Source of the DNA: Parvibaculum sp040882025
Lineage (GTDB): Bacteria > Pseudomonadota > Alphaproteobacteria > Parvibaculales > Parvibaculaceae
Direction of reading: 5' to 3'
Length of the DNA stretch: 13,301 nucleotides
NCBI RefSeq assembly: GCF_040882025.1
Contig: NZ_JBBECC010000172.1
Location: 1-13,301 of the forward strand
In this document: piece after piece, positions 1-6,582 of the stretch
Numbering within the stretch: the stretch's first letter is position 1
How the letters are laid out: every line of letters begins with the position of its first letter
Notes under the pieces: generated by a model
What the model saw: only the letters and a program-made list of their open reading frames with translations
What the model was told of the DNA's origin: nothing
Databases searched by the model: none
Made by a program: the position numbers and the translations under genes

Positions 1-122
1 CGCCTGCCGATGTCGAGCGCATCGTCCAGTCCGAAGAGAAGGCGGGGCGCAGCACGGTCCTGCTCAGGCTGTCGAGCGGCGGCGACAGCCACTTCGTCGC
101 GCTCCGGCTCGGCGGCCAATAG
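1..122 (+). CDS. Do-family periplasmic serine protease (DegP/DegQ-like), C-terminal fragment
   Basis: Only the last 39 codons are present, read in the frame that ends at the TAG at 120-122; the gene starts outside the window. The visible peptide runs PADVERIV, then EEKAGRSTVLLRL, then GGDSHFVALRLGGQ. This matches the end of the second PDZ domain of Do-type proteases, where a helix of the 'PADV..IV..A.KAGR' kind is followed by a 'VLLLV.RGG...FVAL.L' strand pair. Proteins of this family degrade or chaperone misfolded envelope proteins in the periplasm. The catalytic domain is not visible, so activity cannot be judged. The gene is convergent with serB, with only 6 bp (123-128) between the two stop codons. 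In alphaproteobacteria a Do protease next to serB and miaA is a common arrangement, which supports the call. Confidence 0.72.
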   Translation, partial: PADVERIVQSEEKAGRSTVLLRLSSGGDSHFVALRLGGQ

Positions 123-128
123 CCTGCG

Positions 129-1016
129 TCAGCGCGCGCTGATTTCGTCTTTCCGGTAGCCCTGCAGATAGAGCAGCGCCGTCAGGTCGCCGTGGTCGAT
201 GCGCGCATCCGCCGCCTCGGCGACCACGGGTTTGGCGTGAAAGGCGACACCGAGGCCCGCTTCCTCGATCATGCCGAGATCGTTGGCGCCGTCGCCGACC
301 GCCATCGTCTCCCGGGTCGCGAGTTTCATCTTGCGGCGCAGCCGCAGCAGCGCTTCGATCTTCGCCTGGCGGCCGAGGATCGGCTCCTGCACCGCGCCGG
401 TCAGCTTTCCGTTTTCGAACAGCAGTTCGTTCGCCTGGTTGACGTCGAAACCGACGGCGGCGGCGACGCGCGCGGTGAAAAAGCTGAAGCCGCCCGAGAC
501 CAGTGCGCAGGCCGCGCCATGCGCGCGCATGGTGGCGGTCAGCGCGCGGCCGCCGGGCGTTTCGGTGATGCGTTCCCGGTAGACTTTTTCGAGCGCCGCG
601 ATGTCGAGGCCCTTCAGCAGCGCCACGCGTTCCCGCAATGCCGGCTCGAATTCGATTTCGCCCTTCATGGCGCGCTCGGTGATGGCGGCGATCTCGGGCT
701 TCAGCCCGAGTTCGGCGGCCAGTTCGTCGATGCATTCCTGGCCGATGATGGTCGAATCCATGTCGGCGACGAGGAGTTTCTTGCGGCGGCTTTCGGGAGG
801 CTGCACCGCGAGGTCGATTTTCGCGCCCTTCAGCGTTGCCCGCACCGCCATCTCGGCGACCCCTGCATTCGGCGTTTCGAAAGCGATGTCGCAGGCGAGG
901 CCGTCGACCAGCCAGTCCGGCGCGGTGGCGGCGGGCAACACGGCCCGCGCGGCATCCACATGCGCGCTTGCCAGCGGCGTCTCTTTGTTGCCTATCAGCG
1001 TCAGGACGTATTTCAT
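129..1016 (-). CDS. serB: Phosphoserine phosphatase SerB
   Basis: This 295-residue protein hydrolyses O-phosphoserine to serine, the last step of serine biosynthesis, in the cytoplasm. It is a HAD-superfamily enzyme. Motif I is DMDST at residues 85-89 (nucleophile D85, acid/base D87), motif II is the SGG at 174-176, K219 fits motif III, and GDGAND at 241-246 is the metal-binding motif IV. The first ~75 residues form the divergent N-terminal domain seen in longer SerB proteins. I chose the ATG at 1014-1016 (MKYVLTLIG) because family similarity begins there. In-frame ATGs at 1055 and 1148 would extend the gene across the start of divergent miaA and give a non-conserved tail. No strong ribosome binding site is visible. 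The 3' end is convergent with the protease gene, and the stop codon lies in the perfect palindrome TCAGCGCGCGCTGA (129-142). Confidence 0.95.
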   Translation of the reverse strand: MKYVLTLIGNKETPLASAHVDAARAVLPAATAPDWLVDGLACDIAFETPNAGVAEMAVRATLKGAKIDLAVQPPESRRKKLLVADMDSTIIGQECIDELAAELGLKPEIAAITERAMKGEIEFEPALRERVALLKGLDIAALEKVYRERITETPGGRALTATMRAHGAACALVSGGFSFFTARVAAAVGFDVNQANELLFENGKLTGAVQEPILGRQAKIEALLRLRRKMKLATRETMAVGDGANDLGMIEEAGLGVAFHAKPVVAEAADARIDHGDLTALLYLQGYRKDEISAR

Positions 1017-1041
1017 CGCCGGAACCGGAAGGAGCCTTTTC

Positions 1042-1986
1042 GTGAGTGTCGACATCGGCAGAGCCGTCCTTATTGCAGGGCCGACCGCGAGCGGCAAGTC
1101 CGCGCTGGCGCTCGAACTGGCGGCGCGGCTTGGCGGTGAGATCGTCAATGCCGATTCGATGCAGCTCTATCGCGAGATGCGGGTGCTGACCGCGCGGCTC
1201 AGCGAAGCGGAGGAAGCGCTTTTTCCGCATCATCTTTATGGCGTTCAGGGCGCGGACGCGCCGCTGTCGGCCGGACGGTGGGCGGTCCGCGCGGCCGAGA
1301 TCATGAGCGAGATCGCGGGCCGCGGCCGCGTCCCCATCGTGGTCGGCGGCACCGGGCTTTATTTCCGGGCGCTCACCGAGGGGCTGGCGCCGATCCCGGC
1401 GATCTCGCCCGATCTGCGCCGCGACGTGCGGGCCGAGGTGGCCGAAGCCGGCGAAGGCGCCCACGCACTGCTGGCCGAGGCCGATCCGGCGCTTGCCGCC
1501 GCCATCCGGCCGTCCGACCGCCAGCGCATCGCGCGCGGCATCGAGGTGGTGCGGGCCACCGGCCGCCGTTTGAGCGAATGGCAGCAGGTGCCGCCGGTGC
1601 CGCTCATTGCCGGGCGCTTCGCCAAAATCGTGCTGATGCCCGGCCGTGACCGGCTCCGGGCGCGTTGCGATGCCCGCTTCGCGCGGATGGTCGGGGAGGG
1701 CGCGCTCGCGGAGGCGGCGGCGATGGCCGCCCTCGATCTCGATCCTTCGCTGCCCGCCATGAAGGCCCTGGGCCTCAGGCCCCTGATGGCGCATCTCGCC
1801 GGCGCCCTCCTCATCGAGGAGGCCATCGCCGCCGGACAGGCCGAAACCCGGGCCTATGCCAAGCGCCAGGAAACATGGTTCCGGACTCAGATGATTACGT
1901 GGACGGCCTTCTTTGCGCAAGATTCGGAAAGTGTTAATGCAGAAATCTTTTCATTTATTGATGATTTGGGGTTGACCCGGTCCTGA
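1042..1986 (+). CDS. miaA: tRNA dimethylallyltransferase MiaA
   Basis: MiaA transfers a dimethylallyl group from DMAPP to N6 of A37 in tRNAs that read codons starting with U. The 314-residue product has the P-loop GPTASGKS at 13-20, the DSMQLY segment at 38-43 (D38 is the expected catalytic base), GGTGLY at 102-107, MKALGLRP at 240-247 and the family's C-terminal AKRQETWFR at 273-281. The start is the GTG at 1042, preceded by AAGGAG at 1029-1034 with 7 nt spacing, and the protein begins MSVDIGRAVLIAGPTASGKS. An upstream in-frame extension to 601 exists but lies wholly antisense to serB and is not used. The last ~60 bp are noticeably AT-richer than the rest. The start is 25 bp from the divergent serB start, so the promoters of the two genes must lie in, or overlap, each other's 5' coding regions. 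Confidence 0.95.
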   Translation: MSVDIGRAVLIAGPTASGKSALALELAARLGGEIVNADSMQLYREMRVLTARLSEAEEALFPHHLYGVQGADAPLSAGRWAVRAAEIMSEIAGRGRVPIVVGGTGLYFRALTEGLAPIPAISPDLRRDVRAEVAEAGEGAHALLAEADPALAAAIRPSDRQRIARGIEVVRATGRRLSEWQQVPPVPLIAGRFAKIVLMPGRDRLRARCDARFARMVGEGALAEAAAMAALDLDPSLPAMKALGLRPLMAHLAGALLIEEAIAAGQAETRAYAKRQETWFRTQMITWTAFFAQDSESVNAEIFSFIDDLGLTRS

Positions 1987-2027
1987 TGCGCGGTTAGGTT
2001 GCCCGCGCTTTTCGACCCCTCCAGTCC

Positions 2028-2112
2028 GTCATGGCCCGGCTCGTCCGGGCCATCCACGTCTTGGCGGCAAGGAAGGGAAGACGTGGATGGCCCGCATAAA
2101 GCGGGCCATGAC
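2028..2112. repeat. Paired palindromic repeat (REP/RIME-like) in the ilvB leader
   Basis: Two 35-base arms, 2028-2062 and 2078-2112, are inverted copies matching at 30 of 35 positions, separated by 15 bases. Each arm is itself a perfect hairpin. Arm 1 pairs ATGGCCCGG (2031-2039) with CCGGGCCAT (2045-2053) around a 5-base loop. Arm 2 pairs ATGGCCCGC (2087-2095) with GCGGGCCAT (2101-2109) around ATAAA. All five mismatches between arms fall in or next to the loops. Sequences of the type ATGGCCCGG-loop-CCGGGCCATCCACGTCTT are, to my knowledge, dispersed intergenic repeats in many Hyphomicrobiales genomes; the family name is inference. The pair ends 25 bp before the chosen ilvB start and may act as a miaA terminator or mRNA-stability element. 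Confidence 0.85.
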
Positions 2113-2137
2113 GTTCCAGAGGATGGAGAGACGGGTC

Positions 2138-4050
2138 ATGGCGGCTCAGGAACTGACAGGCGCGGAAATCGTCATCAAGGCGCTGGTCGATCAGGGCGTG
2201 GACACGATTTTCGGCTATCCCGGCGGCGCCGTGCTGCCGATCTACGACGCGCTGTTCCAGCAGAACAAGATCCGCCACATTCTCGTCCGCCACGAGCAGG
2301 GCGCGGTGCATGCGGCCGAAGGCTATGCGCGCTCCACCGGCAAGCCCGGCGTCGTCCTCGTCACCTCCGGCCCCGGTGCCACCAACGCCGTCACCGGGCT
2401 GACGGACGCCTTGATGGATTCGATCCCGATCGTCTGCCTGACGGGGCAGGTCGCGACGCATCTGATCGGCTCCGACGCCTTCCAGGAATGCGACACGGTC
2501 GGCATCACACGCCACTGCACCAAGCACAACTGGCTGGTGAAGTCGCCGCAGGAGCTGACGCGCGTCATGCATGAGGCGTTCTATGTCGCCACGCATGGCC
2601 GCCCCGGCCCGGTCGTCGTCGACATCCCGAAGGACGTGCAGTTCCAGAAGGGCGAATATGCCGGCCCGCAAAATGTCGTTCACCGCACCTACCGGCCGAA
2701 GGTCAAGGGCGACATCGAGAAGATCAAACAGGCCGTCGATCTGATCGCCAACGCAAAGAAGCCCGTCTTCTATACCGGCGGCGGCATCATCAATTCGGGC
2801 ACGGTCGCAAGCCAGCTCCTGCGCGAATTCGTGCGCCTGACCGGCTATCCGATCACCTCGACGCTGATGGGGCTCGGCGCCTATCCGGCGTCGGACAAGC
2901 AGTGGCTCGGCATGCTCGGCATGCACGGCACCTTCGAGGCCAACAACGCCATGCATGATTGCGACGTGCTGATCAATATCGGCGCGCGTTTCGACGACCG
3001 CGTCACCGGCCGTCTCGACGCCTTCGCGCCGCATTCGAAAAAGATCCATGTCGATATCGACGCCTCGTCGATCAACAAGAATGTCCATGTCGATATCGGC
3101 ATCATCGGCGATTGCGCCCATGTGCTCGAAGACATGTTGCGCATCTGGAAGTCGAAGGCGCGCCGCCCCGACAAGGACGCGCTCGCAGGCTGGTGGAAGC
3201 AGATCGAGACATGGCGGGCGCGCAAGTCGCTGTCGTTCAAGACCAATGACGAGGTCATCAAGCCGCAACAGGCGATCCAGCGGCTTTATGAGCTGTCGAA
3301 GCACCGCGAGACCTACATCACCACCGAAGTCGGCCAGCATCAGATGTGGGCGGCGCAGCACTTCCCCTTCGAGCAGCCCAACCGCTGGATGACGTCGGGC
3401 GGCCTCGGCACGATGGGCTACGGCTTTCCGGCCGCCATCGGTGTGCAGATCGCGCATCCCGACGCGCTGGTCATCGACATCGCCGGCGAAGCCTCGATCC
3501 AGATGTGCATCCAGGAGCTCTCGACCGCCGTTCAGTTCATGCTGCCGGTCAAGATTTTCATCATCAACAACGAATATATGGGCATGGTCCGGCAGTGGCA
3601 GGAGCTGCTGCATGAGGGCCGCTATTCGCATTCCTATTCGGACTCGCTGCCCGATTTCGTCAAGCTGGCNNNNNNNNNNNNNNNNNNNNNNNNNNNNNNN
3701 NNNNNNNNNNNNNNNNNNNNNNNNNNNNNNNNNNNNNNNNNNNNNNNNNNNNNNNNNNNNNNNNNNNNNAGGGCCGCTATTCGCATTCCTATTCGGACTC
3801 GCTGCCCGATTTCGTCAAGCTGGCCGAAGCCTATGGCGCGACCGGCATTCGCGCCTCCAAGCCTTCCGAGCTCGACGACGCGATCAAGCGGATGATCGAC
3901 GTGCCCGGTCCCGTCATTCTCGACTGCGTGGTCGACAAGTTCGAGAACTGCTATCCGATGATCCCCTCGGGCGCCGCGCATAACGAGATGATCCTGGGCG
4001 ACGATCCGGAGGCCGCCAGCGTCTCGGAAGAGGGGAAAATGCTGGTCTGA
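2138..4050 (+). CDS. ilvB: Acetolactate synthase (AHAS) large subunit, interrupted by an artefactual assembly gap
   Basis: Catalytic subunit of acetohydroxyacid synthase, which uses thiamine diphosphate to condense pyruvate with pyruvate or 2-ketobutyrate, the first common step to valine, leucine and isoleucine. The N-terminal ThDP domain has GYPGGAVLPIYD at 26-37 and RHEQGAVHAAEGYAR at 51-65 (E53 is the activating glutamate). The C-terminal cofactor motif is GEAS at 450-453 through NN at 477-478, with E in place of the usual D of GDG; I recall this variant from alphaproteobacterial AHAS. The coding frame breaks at 100 N (3670-3769). Removing the N and one copy of the flanking 55-base duplication gives exactly 586 codons (585 residues), a normal length. 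I chose the ATG at 2138, with GGAG at 2125-2128 upstream. ATG 2123 is possible. ATG 2087 lies inside the palindromic repeat and is unlikely. First gene of ilvBNC. Confidence 0.95.
3615..3669 (+). repeat. 55-bp contig-end duplication, left copy
   Basis: These 55 bases, ending directly at the first N, are identical to 3770-3824, which starts directly after the last N. They encode the end of EGRYSHSYSDSLPDFVKLA of ilvB. A duplication that abuts the gap on both sides, with a length equal to a common de Bruijn k-mer size, points to two contigs that overlap and were scaffolded without being merged. It is not a biological repeat. Confidence 0.95.
3670..3769. other. Assembly gap of exactly 100 N (zero or negative true length)
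   Basis: Exactly 100 undetermined bases, the conventional placeholder for a gap of unknown size. Because the flanks share 55 identical bases, the most economical reading is that nothing is missing and the contigs overlap by 55 bp. The 155 surplus bases (100 N plus one copy) shift the ilvB frame by two. Deleting them restores a single reading frame from 2138 to the TGA at 4048-4050. Confidence 0.95.
3770..3824 (+). repeat. 55-bp contig-end duplication, right copy
   Basis: Exact second copy of 3615-3669, starting at the first base after the N run. The true ilvB frame here begins with GGC at 3772 and continues into AEAYGATGIRASKPSELDDA to the stop at 4048-4050. Automated gene callers may report this part as a separate short or pseudogene fragment. 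Confidence 0.95.
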
Positions 4051-4108
4051 CGGGGTTCCGGCCAGAATAAGCTTCCCCAACGGGGCCATACACAATACAG
4101 AGACGCGC

Positions 4109-4621
4109 ATGAAGAAGGACGACACCATCGAACGGCACACCATCGCCGTCCTCGTCGACAACGAGGCGGGCGTACTGGCGCGCGTTGTCGGGCTGTTTTC
4201 GGGCCGCGGCTACAATATCGAGAGTTTGACCGTGGGTGAGGTCGACCAGTCGGAGCATACGTCGCGGATCACGGTCGTCACCGCCGGAACGCCGATGGTG
4301 ATCGAGCAGATCAAGGCGCAGCTCGACCGGCTGGTGCCGGTTCACCGCGTCATGGACCTGACGGTCGAGACCAATTCGGTCGAGCGCGAAATGGCGCTGG
4401 TCAAGGTCGCGGGCACCGGCGAACGCCGGGTCGAGGCGCTCAGACTGGCCGATGCTTTCCGCGCCCGCGTCATCGACACGACGCACACCTCCTTCATTTT
4501 CGAGGTAACAGGCGCGCCGACCAAGATCGATGCCTTTATCGGATTGATGAGGCCGCTCGGCCTTGTGGATGTGTCGCGGACAGGCGTGGTGGCGATCGCC
4601 CGCGGTCCCGAAGCGATGTAA
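4109..4621 (+). CDS. ilvN: Acetolactate synthase small (regulatory) subunit
   Basis: This 170-residue protein binds the large subunit, stimulates its activity and confers feedback inhibition, classically by valine. The N-terminal ACT domain (about residues 9-82) shows TIAVLVDNEAGVLARVVGLF at 11-30 followed by SGRGYNIESLTVG, the family signature in which the NEAG loop helps form the effector site. The C-terminal half (about 92-165) is the small-subunit domain, with EREMALVKV and the closing GLVDVSRTGVVAIARG. It is 58 bp downstream of ilvB and 29 bp upstream of ilvC on the same strand, so co-transcription is expected. The ribosome binding site is weak (AGAG at 4100-4103). The name ilvH would be equally valid. 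Confidence 0.95.
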   Translation: MKKDDTIERHTIAVLVDNEAGVLARVVGLFSGRGYNIESLTVGEVDQSEHTSRITVVTAGTPMVIEQIKAQLDRLVPVHRVMDLTVETNSVEREMALVKVAGTGERRVEALRLADAFRARVIDTTHTSFIFEVTGAPTKIDAFIGLMRPLGLVDVSRTGVVAIARGPEAM

Positions 4622-4650
4622 CGAAGAGACGAACCGAAGGAATAGAAGCC

Positions 4651-5670
4651 ATGCGCGTTTATTACGACCGCGACGCGGACGTGAACCTGATCAAGGGCAA
4701 GAAAGTCGCCATCATCGGCTATGGCAGCCAGGGCCATGCCCATGCGCTGAACCTGCGCGATAGCGGCGTCAAGGACGTCGCCGTGGCGCTGCGCGCCGGT
4801 TCGGCCACCGCCAGGAAGGCGGAAGGCGAGGGCCTCAAGGTCATGACGGTTGCGGACGCTGCCAAATGGGCCGACGCGCTGATGATGCTGACGCCGGACG
4901 AGCTGCAGGGCGACATCTACTATGCCGACCTCGCCGACAACATGAAGCCGGGTGCGGCGCTCTTCTTCGCGCATGGCCTCAACATTCATTTCAATCTGAT
5001 CGAGCCCCGCAAGGATATCGACGTGCTGATGGTCGCGCCGAAGGGCCCGGGCCACACGGTGCGCTCGGAATACAAGCGCGGCGGCGGTGTGCCTTGCCTG
5101 ATCGCCGTCCATCAGGACGCGAGCGGCAACGCCCATGATGTCGGCCTCTCCTATGCGTCGGCCATCGGCGGCGGCCGCGCCGGCATCATCGAAACCTCGT
5201 TCCGCGAGGAATGCGAGACGGACCTCTTCGGCGAGCAGGTCGTGCTTTGCGGCGGTCTCGTCGAGCTCATCCGCGCCGGTTTCGAAACGCTGACGGAAGC
5301 CGGTTACGCGCCGGAAATGGCCTATTTCGAATGCCTGCACGAAGTGAAACTGATCGTCGACCTGATCTATGAAGGCGGCATCGCCAACATGAACTACTCG
5401 ATCTCCAACACGGCCGAGTATGGCGAATATGTCACCGGCCCGCGCATCATCACGCCCGATACCAAGGCGGAAATGAAGCGCGTGCTCACCGACATCCAGA
5501 CCGGCAAGTTCACGCGCGACTGGATGCTCGAGAACAAGGTCAATCAGACGAGCTTCAAGGCGACGCGCGCCGCCGCCGCCGCCCACCCCATTGAGGAGGT
5601 GGGCGCCCGTCTGCGCGAGATGATGCCGTGGATTTCGGCGAATAAACTCGTAGACAAGGCCAAAAACTGA
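4651..5670 (+). CDS. ilvC: Ketol-acid reductoisomerase, class I
   Basis: IlvC isomerises and reduces 2-acetolactate (or 2-aceto-2-hydroxybutyrate) to the dihydroxy acid, using Mg2+ and NADPH, the second step of branched-chain amino acid synthesis. The 339-residue length is typical of the short class I form. The Rossmann domain has GYGSQGHAHALNLRDSG at 23-39, with R48 and S51 in the cofactor-phosphate loop, which favours NADPH. H108 (FAHGLNIHF) and K131 (APKGPGH) are in place. The knotted C-terminal domain carries the metal ligands D191, E195, E227 and E231, plus substrate-contacting S252. The ATG at 4651 is preceded by GAAGGA (4636-4641). It is the last gene of ilvBNC, and its stop is followed after 32 bp by a strong intrinsic terminator. 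Confidence 0.97.
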   Translation: MRVYYDRDADVNLIKGKKVAIIGYGSQGHAHALNLRDSGVKDVAVALRAGSATARKAEGEGLKVMTVADAAKWADALMMLTPDELQGDIYYADLADNMKPGAALFFAHGLNIHFNLIEPRKDIDVLMVAPKGPGHTVRSEYKRGGGVPCLIAVHQDASGNAHDVGLSYASAIGGGRAGIIETSFREECETDLFGEQVVLCGGLVELIRAGFETLTEAGYAPEMAYFECLHEVKLIVDLIYEGGIANMNYSISNTAEYGEYVTGPRIITPDTKAEMKRVLTDIQTGKFTRDWMLENKVNQTSFKATRAAAAAHPIEEVGARLREMMPWISANKLVDKAKN

Positions 5671-5702
5671 CGCGATCTCGCACTCAGCCCGACGACACAC
5701 GG

Positions 5703-5735
5703 GGCCCTCCGCGAAGATCGCGGAGGGCCTTTTTC
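5703..5735 (+). terminator. Intrinsic terminator of the ilvBNC operon
   Basis: A perfect 12-bp stem, GGCCCTCCGCGA (5703-5714) with TCGCGGAGGGCC (5718-5729), closes a 3-base loop and runs directly into TTTTTCTTT (5730 onward). It lies 32 bp after the ilvC stop and 15 bp before the next start codon, so it should insulate the downstream racemase-like gene from ilv transcription. Confidence 0.93.
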
Positions 5736-5750
5736 TTTGAGGAGAGGCCC

Positions 5751-6452
5751 ATGCCTCCATCGCACCGACATCACGGCGCCGCCATCGCTTTCCTGCACAC
5801 GGCTGCCGTCCATATCGACACCTTCGATGCGCTCCGCGACGCGATCGCGCCGGGGCTTGCGCTTGCCCATGCGGTGCGCGAGGACCTGCTGATCGCCACC
5901 GAGAAAGCGGGCGGCATGACGCCGGCCATTTCCCTGAAGACGCAGGAAGCGCTGCTGGCGCTCGCCGAAGGCGGCGCGCGCGTCGTCGTCTGCACCTGTT
6001 CGACGCTCGGGCCCGCGGCGGAAGCGGCCGCGCAGGAAGCCGAAATCCCGATCATGCGCATCGACCGGCCGATGGCCGACCGTGCGGTCCGCGACGCCGG
6101 CCGCATCGGCATCTGCGCGACGCTTGCGCCGACGCTTCAGCCGACGCGCGACCTCATCGCGAGTTCCGCCGCGCGGGCGGGGCGCGATTGCGAAATCCGC
6201 GAATTCCTCTTCGACGATGTCTGGGCCGCTTTCCGCGAAGGCCGCCTCGACGATTATTACGAAGGCATCGCGTCGCGTCTTTCGGAAGCGTCGAAGCACG
6301 TCGACATCCTCGTCCTCGCGCAAGCCTCGATGGCCCCCGCTGCCGCGCTCGCCGGCGCGCTGCGCGCACCGCTCCTCTCCTCCCCACGCATCGGCTTCGA
6401 GGCGGCGGCGAAGATCGCGGGGGGTGAGAAGCGTTTTGCCGAAGGCAAATGA
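5751..6452 (+). CDS. Asp/Glu/hydantoin racemase-superfamily protein
   Basis: The predicted 233-residue cytoplasmic protein resembles the Asp/Glu racemase superfamily, cofactor-independent enzymes that abstract the alpha proton using cysteines. The N-terminal half has the expected 'CTCSTLGPAAE' segment at 81-91, where C83 fits the first catalytic cysteine. The C-terminal half contains 'ILVLAQASM' at 186-194, where classical racemases carry the second cysteine; here the position is A192. A one-base catalyst of this kind could be a decarboxylase or isomerase rather than a racemase, so the substrate is unknown. The ATG at 5751 follows GAGGAGAG (5739-5746), a strong ribosome binding site. The gene stands alone between the ilvC terminator and a hairpin that includes its own stop codon. 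Any promoter must lie within or upstream of the terminator, and none is evident. Confidence 0.82.
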   Translation: MPPSHRHHGAAIAFLHTAAVHIDTFDALRDAIAPGLALAHAVREDLLIATEKAGGMTPAISLKTQEALLALAEGGARVVVCTCSTLGPAAEAAAQEAEIPIMRIDRPMADRAVRDAGRIGICATLAPTLQPTRDLIASSAARAGRDCEIREFLFDDVWAAFREGRLDDYYEGIASRLSEASKHVDILVLAQASMAPAAALAGALRAPLLSSPRIGFEAAAKIAGGEKRFAEGK

Positions 6453-6474
6453 AAAGGCCCAGTGGGCCTTTTCA
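6450..6474. terminator. Hairpin overlapping the racemase stop codon; bidirectional terminator candidate
   Basis: TGAAAAGGCCC (6450-6460) pairs perfectly with GGGCCTTTTCA (6464-6474) around loop AGT. The first three bases are the stop codon of the upstream gene. An A-tract on one side and a T-tract on the other give both strands a terminator-like form, although the T-run is only four bases. Confidence 0.65.
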
Positions 6475-6531
6475 AGCTTCGAACGCCCGGAGCGAAGCGC
6501 AGGGCAATGCCATAAGCTTTCGTTCGGGTTC

Positions 6532-6554
6532 AAAAAGGTCCATCGGACCTTTTT
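6532..6554. terminator. Second, related hairpin; bidirectional terminator candidate
   Basis: AAAAAGGTCC (6532-6541) pairs perfectly with GGACCTTTTT (6545-6554) around loop ATC. The five-base T-run on the plus strand and matching A-run allow termination in both directions between the convergent racemase and globin genes. It shares the AAAAGGYCC-NNN-GGRCCTTTT pattern with the hairpin at 6450-6474, differing by a compensatory C-G to T-A pair. A third small hairpin, TTCAC-TTC-GTGAA, follows at 6556-6568. Confidence 0.75.
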
Positions 6555-6582
6555 GTTCACTTCGTGAAACACCCTCACCCCC

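Noticed and set aside
129..142. Perfect palindrome TCAGCGCGCGCTGA at the serB stop codon
   Set aside because: Short, GC-only alternation without a T-tract; likely chance in this base composition, although it lies between convergent genes.
64..1920. 618-codon open frame on the minus strand across serB and miaA
   Set aside because: Arg/Gly/His-rich shadow frame typical of GC-rich DNA; it overlaps two well-supported genes and has no recognisable domain.
1972..1999. Possible ilvB promoter TTGACC-16-TTAGGT
   Set aside because: The -10 match is poor and the spacing short; not enough to annotate.
1994..3631. 545-codon minus-strand frame opposite ilvB
   Set aside because: Antisense shadow of ilvB that also reads through the palindromic repeat; composition is typical of a complementary frame.
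3615..3824. ilvB as a true frameshifted pseudogene or tandem duplication
   Set aside because: The duplication abuts the N run on both sides exactly, and its removal restores a perfect frame and normal protein length, so an assembly artefact explains everything.
4342..5760. 472-codon minus-strand frame opposite ilvN and ilvC
   Set aside because: Antisense shadow of ilvC; no family similarity, and it runs through the ilvC terminator.
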